Source: DASXYG01 sp036502625 (GTDB taxonomy: Bacteria; Actinomycetota; Actinomycetes; Streptosporangiales; Streptosporangiaceae). From it: a stretch of DNA of 53,465 nucleotides. This document shows, piece by piece, positions 53,393 to 53,465 of this stretch (position 1 is the first letter of the stretch; each line of letters begins with the position of its first letter). The stretch covers positions 1 through 53,465 of the forward strand of contig DASXYG010000136.1 of NCBI GenBank assembly GCA_036502625.1. The letters are read 5' to 3'. The notes under the pieces were generated by a model. That model searched no databases, was not told the origin of the DNA, and saw only the letters and a program-made list of their open reading frames with translations. A program made the position numbers and the translations under genes.

Positions 53393-53465
53393 GCGAGAGC
53401 GCACTGAGCGGCGAGACCGCTACCGCTGTCGACCCGGACGATGCCGACCGGCGGCCCGGCGACCT
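53389..53465 (+). CDS. start of a further gene, cut by the window edge
   Basis: A GTG at 53389 overlaps the dehydrogenase stop as GTGA and opens a frame that runs to the window edge. The first 25 codons read VSESALSGETATAVDPDDAD and on through Arg and Pro. This acidic, low-complexity N-terminus tells nothing of function. Coupling to the dehydrogenase suggests another polysaccharide gene. Confidence 0.6.
   Translation, partial: MSESALSGETATAVDPDDADRRPGD

Overview
The window is very GC-rich chromosomal DNA with dense, short-spaced genes, frequent GTG and TTG starts and ATGA/GTGA overlaps. This is typical of a filamentous actinomycete. The gene order ssrA-smpB-S41 protease-ftsX-ftsE, the block comF-hpf-response regulator-secA-Rv3235-family gene, an NAD-specific glutamate dehydrogenase and a DasR-type sugar regulator point to the Streptosporangiales (Thermomonosporaceae or Actinomadura-like). 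The genus is an inference from gene content and from the tmRNA tag AKVKRTDLALAA. Nothing suggests a plasmid, phage or transposon.

Layout. 0-0.4 kb: low-complexity C-rich then G-rich spacer. 0.4-6.5 kb (minus strand): ftsE, ftsX, an S41 protease, smpB, a lipoprotein with a penicillin-binding-protein fold whose catalytic motifs are all altered, then tmRNA. 6.6-11 kb: a small zinc-ribbon membrane protein, prfB (RF2, with an SQY in place of the SPF tripeptide), a TPR-like protein, and two tandem related lipoproteins. 11-19 kb (minus): acetoacetyl-CoA synthetase, tryptophan 2,3-dioxygenase, giant NAD-glutamate dehydrogenase. 19-22 kb: two HAD-like proteins (one lacking the nucleophile Asp), a small DUF6912-like protein, an acyl-CoA dehydrogenase.

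22.2-33.9 kb is the most integrated region, an amino-sugar and peptidoglycan-recycling island. It has MurNAc-6P etherase (murQ) with an RpiR regulator, a BadF/NagK-type sugar kinase, a lipoprotein NagZ, a complete phosphotransferase relay as separate genes (EI, HPr, EIIA, EIIB, EIIC), a HAD phosphatase overlapping the HPr and EIIA genes, a GlmS-like SIS deaminase/isomerase and a DasR-like GntR regulator. The SIS/PTS/nagZ genes form one leftward run. The regulator and EIIC run rightward. Both diverge from one 22-bp dre-like inverted repeat that overlaps a near-consensus promoter.

34-45 kb: the conserved Rv3235-secA ... response regulator-hpf-comF block, interrupted by a YcaQ-type glycosylase gene and an iclR / hydroxypyruvate isomerase / tartronate semialdehyde reductase module. 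hpf has a promoter-like site about 305 nt upstream and hairpins in between. 44.9-45.7 kb: a second, larger C-rich/G-rich repeat spacer. 45.7-53.5 kb: a cell-envelope polysaccharide cluster with a two-module GT4 protein, a coiled-coil GT-like protein, UDP-GlcNAc 2-epimerase, a GT4 transferase and a UDP-ManNAc-dehydrogenase-type enzyme. It runs off the right edge in the start of a further gene.
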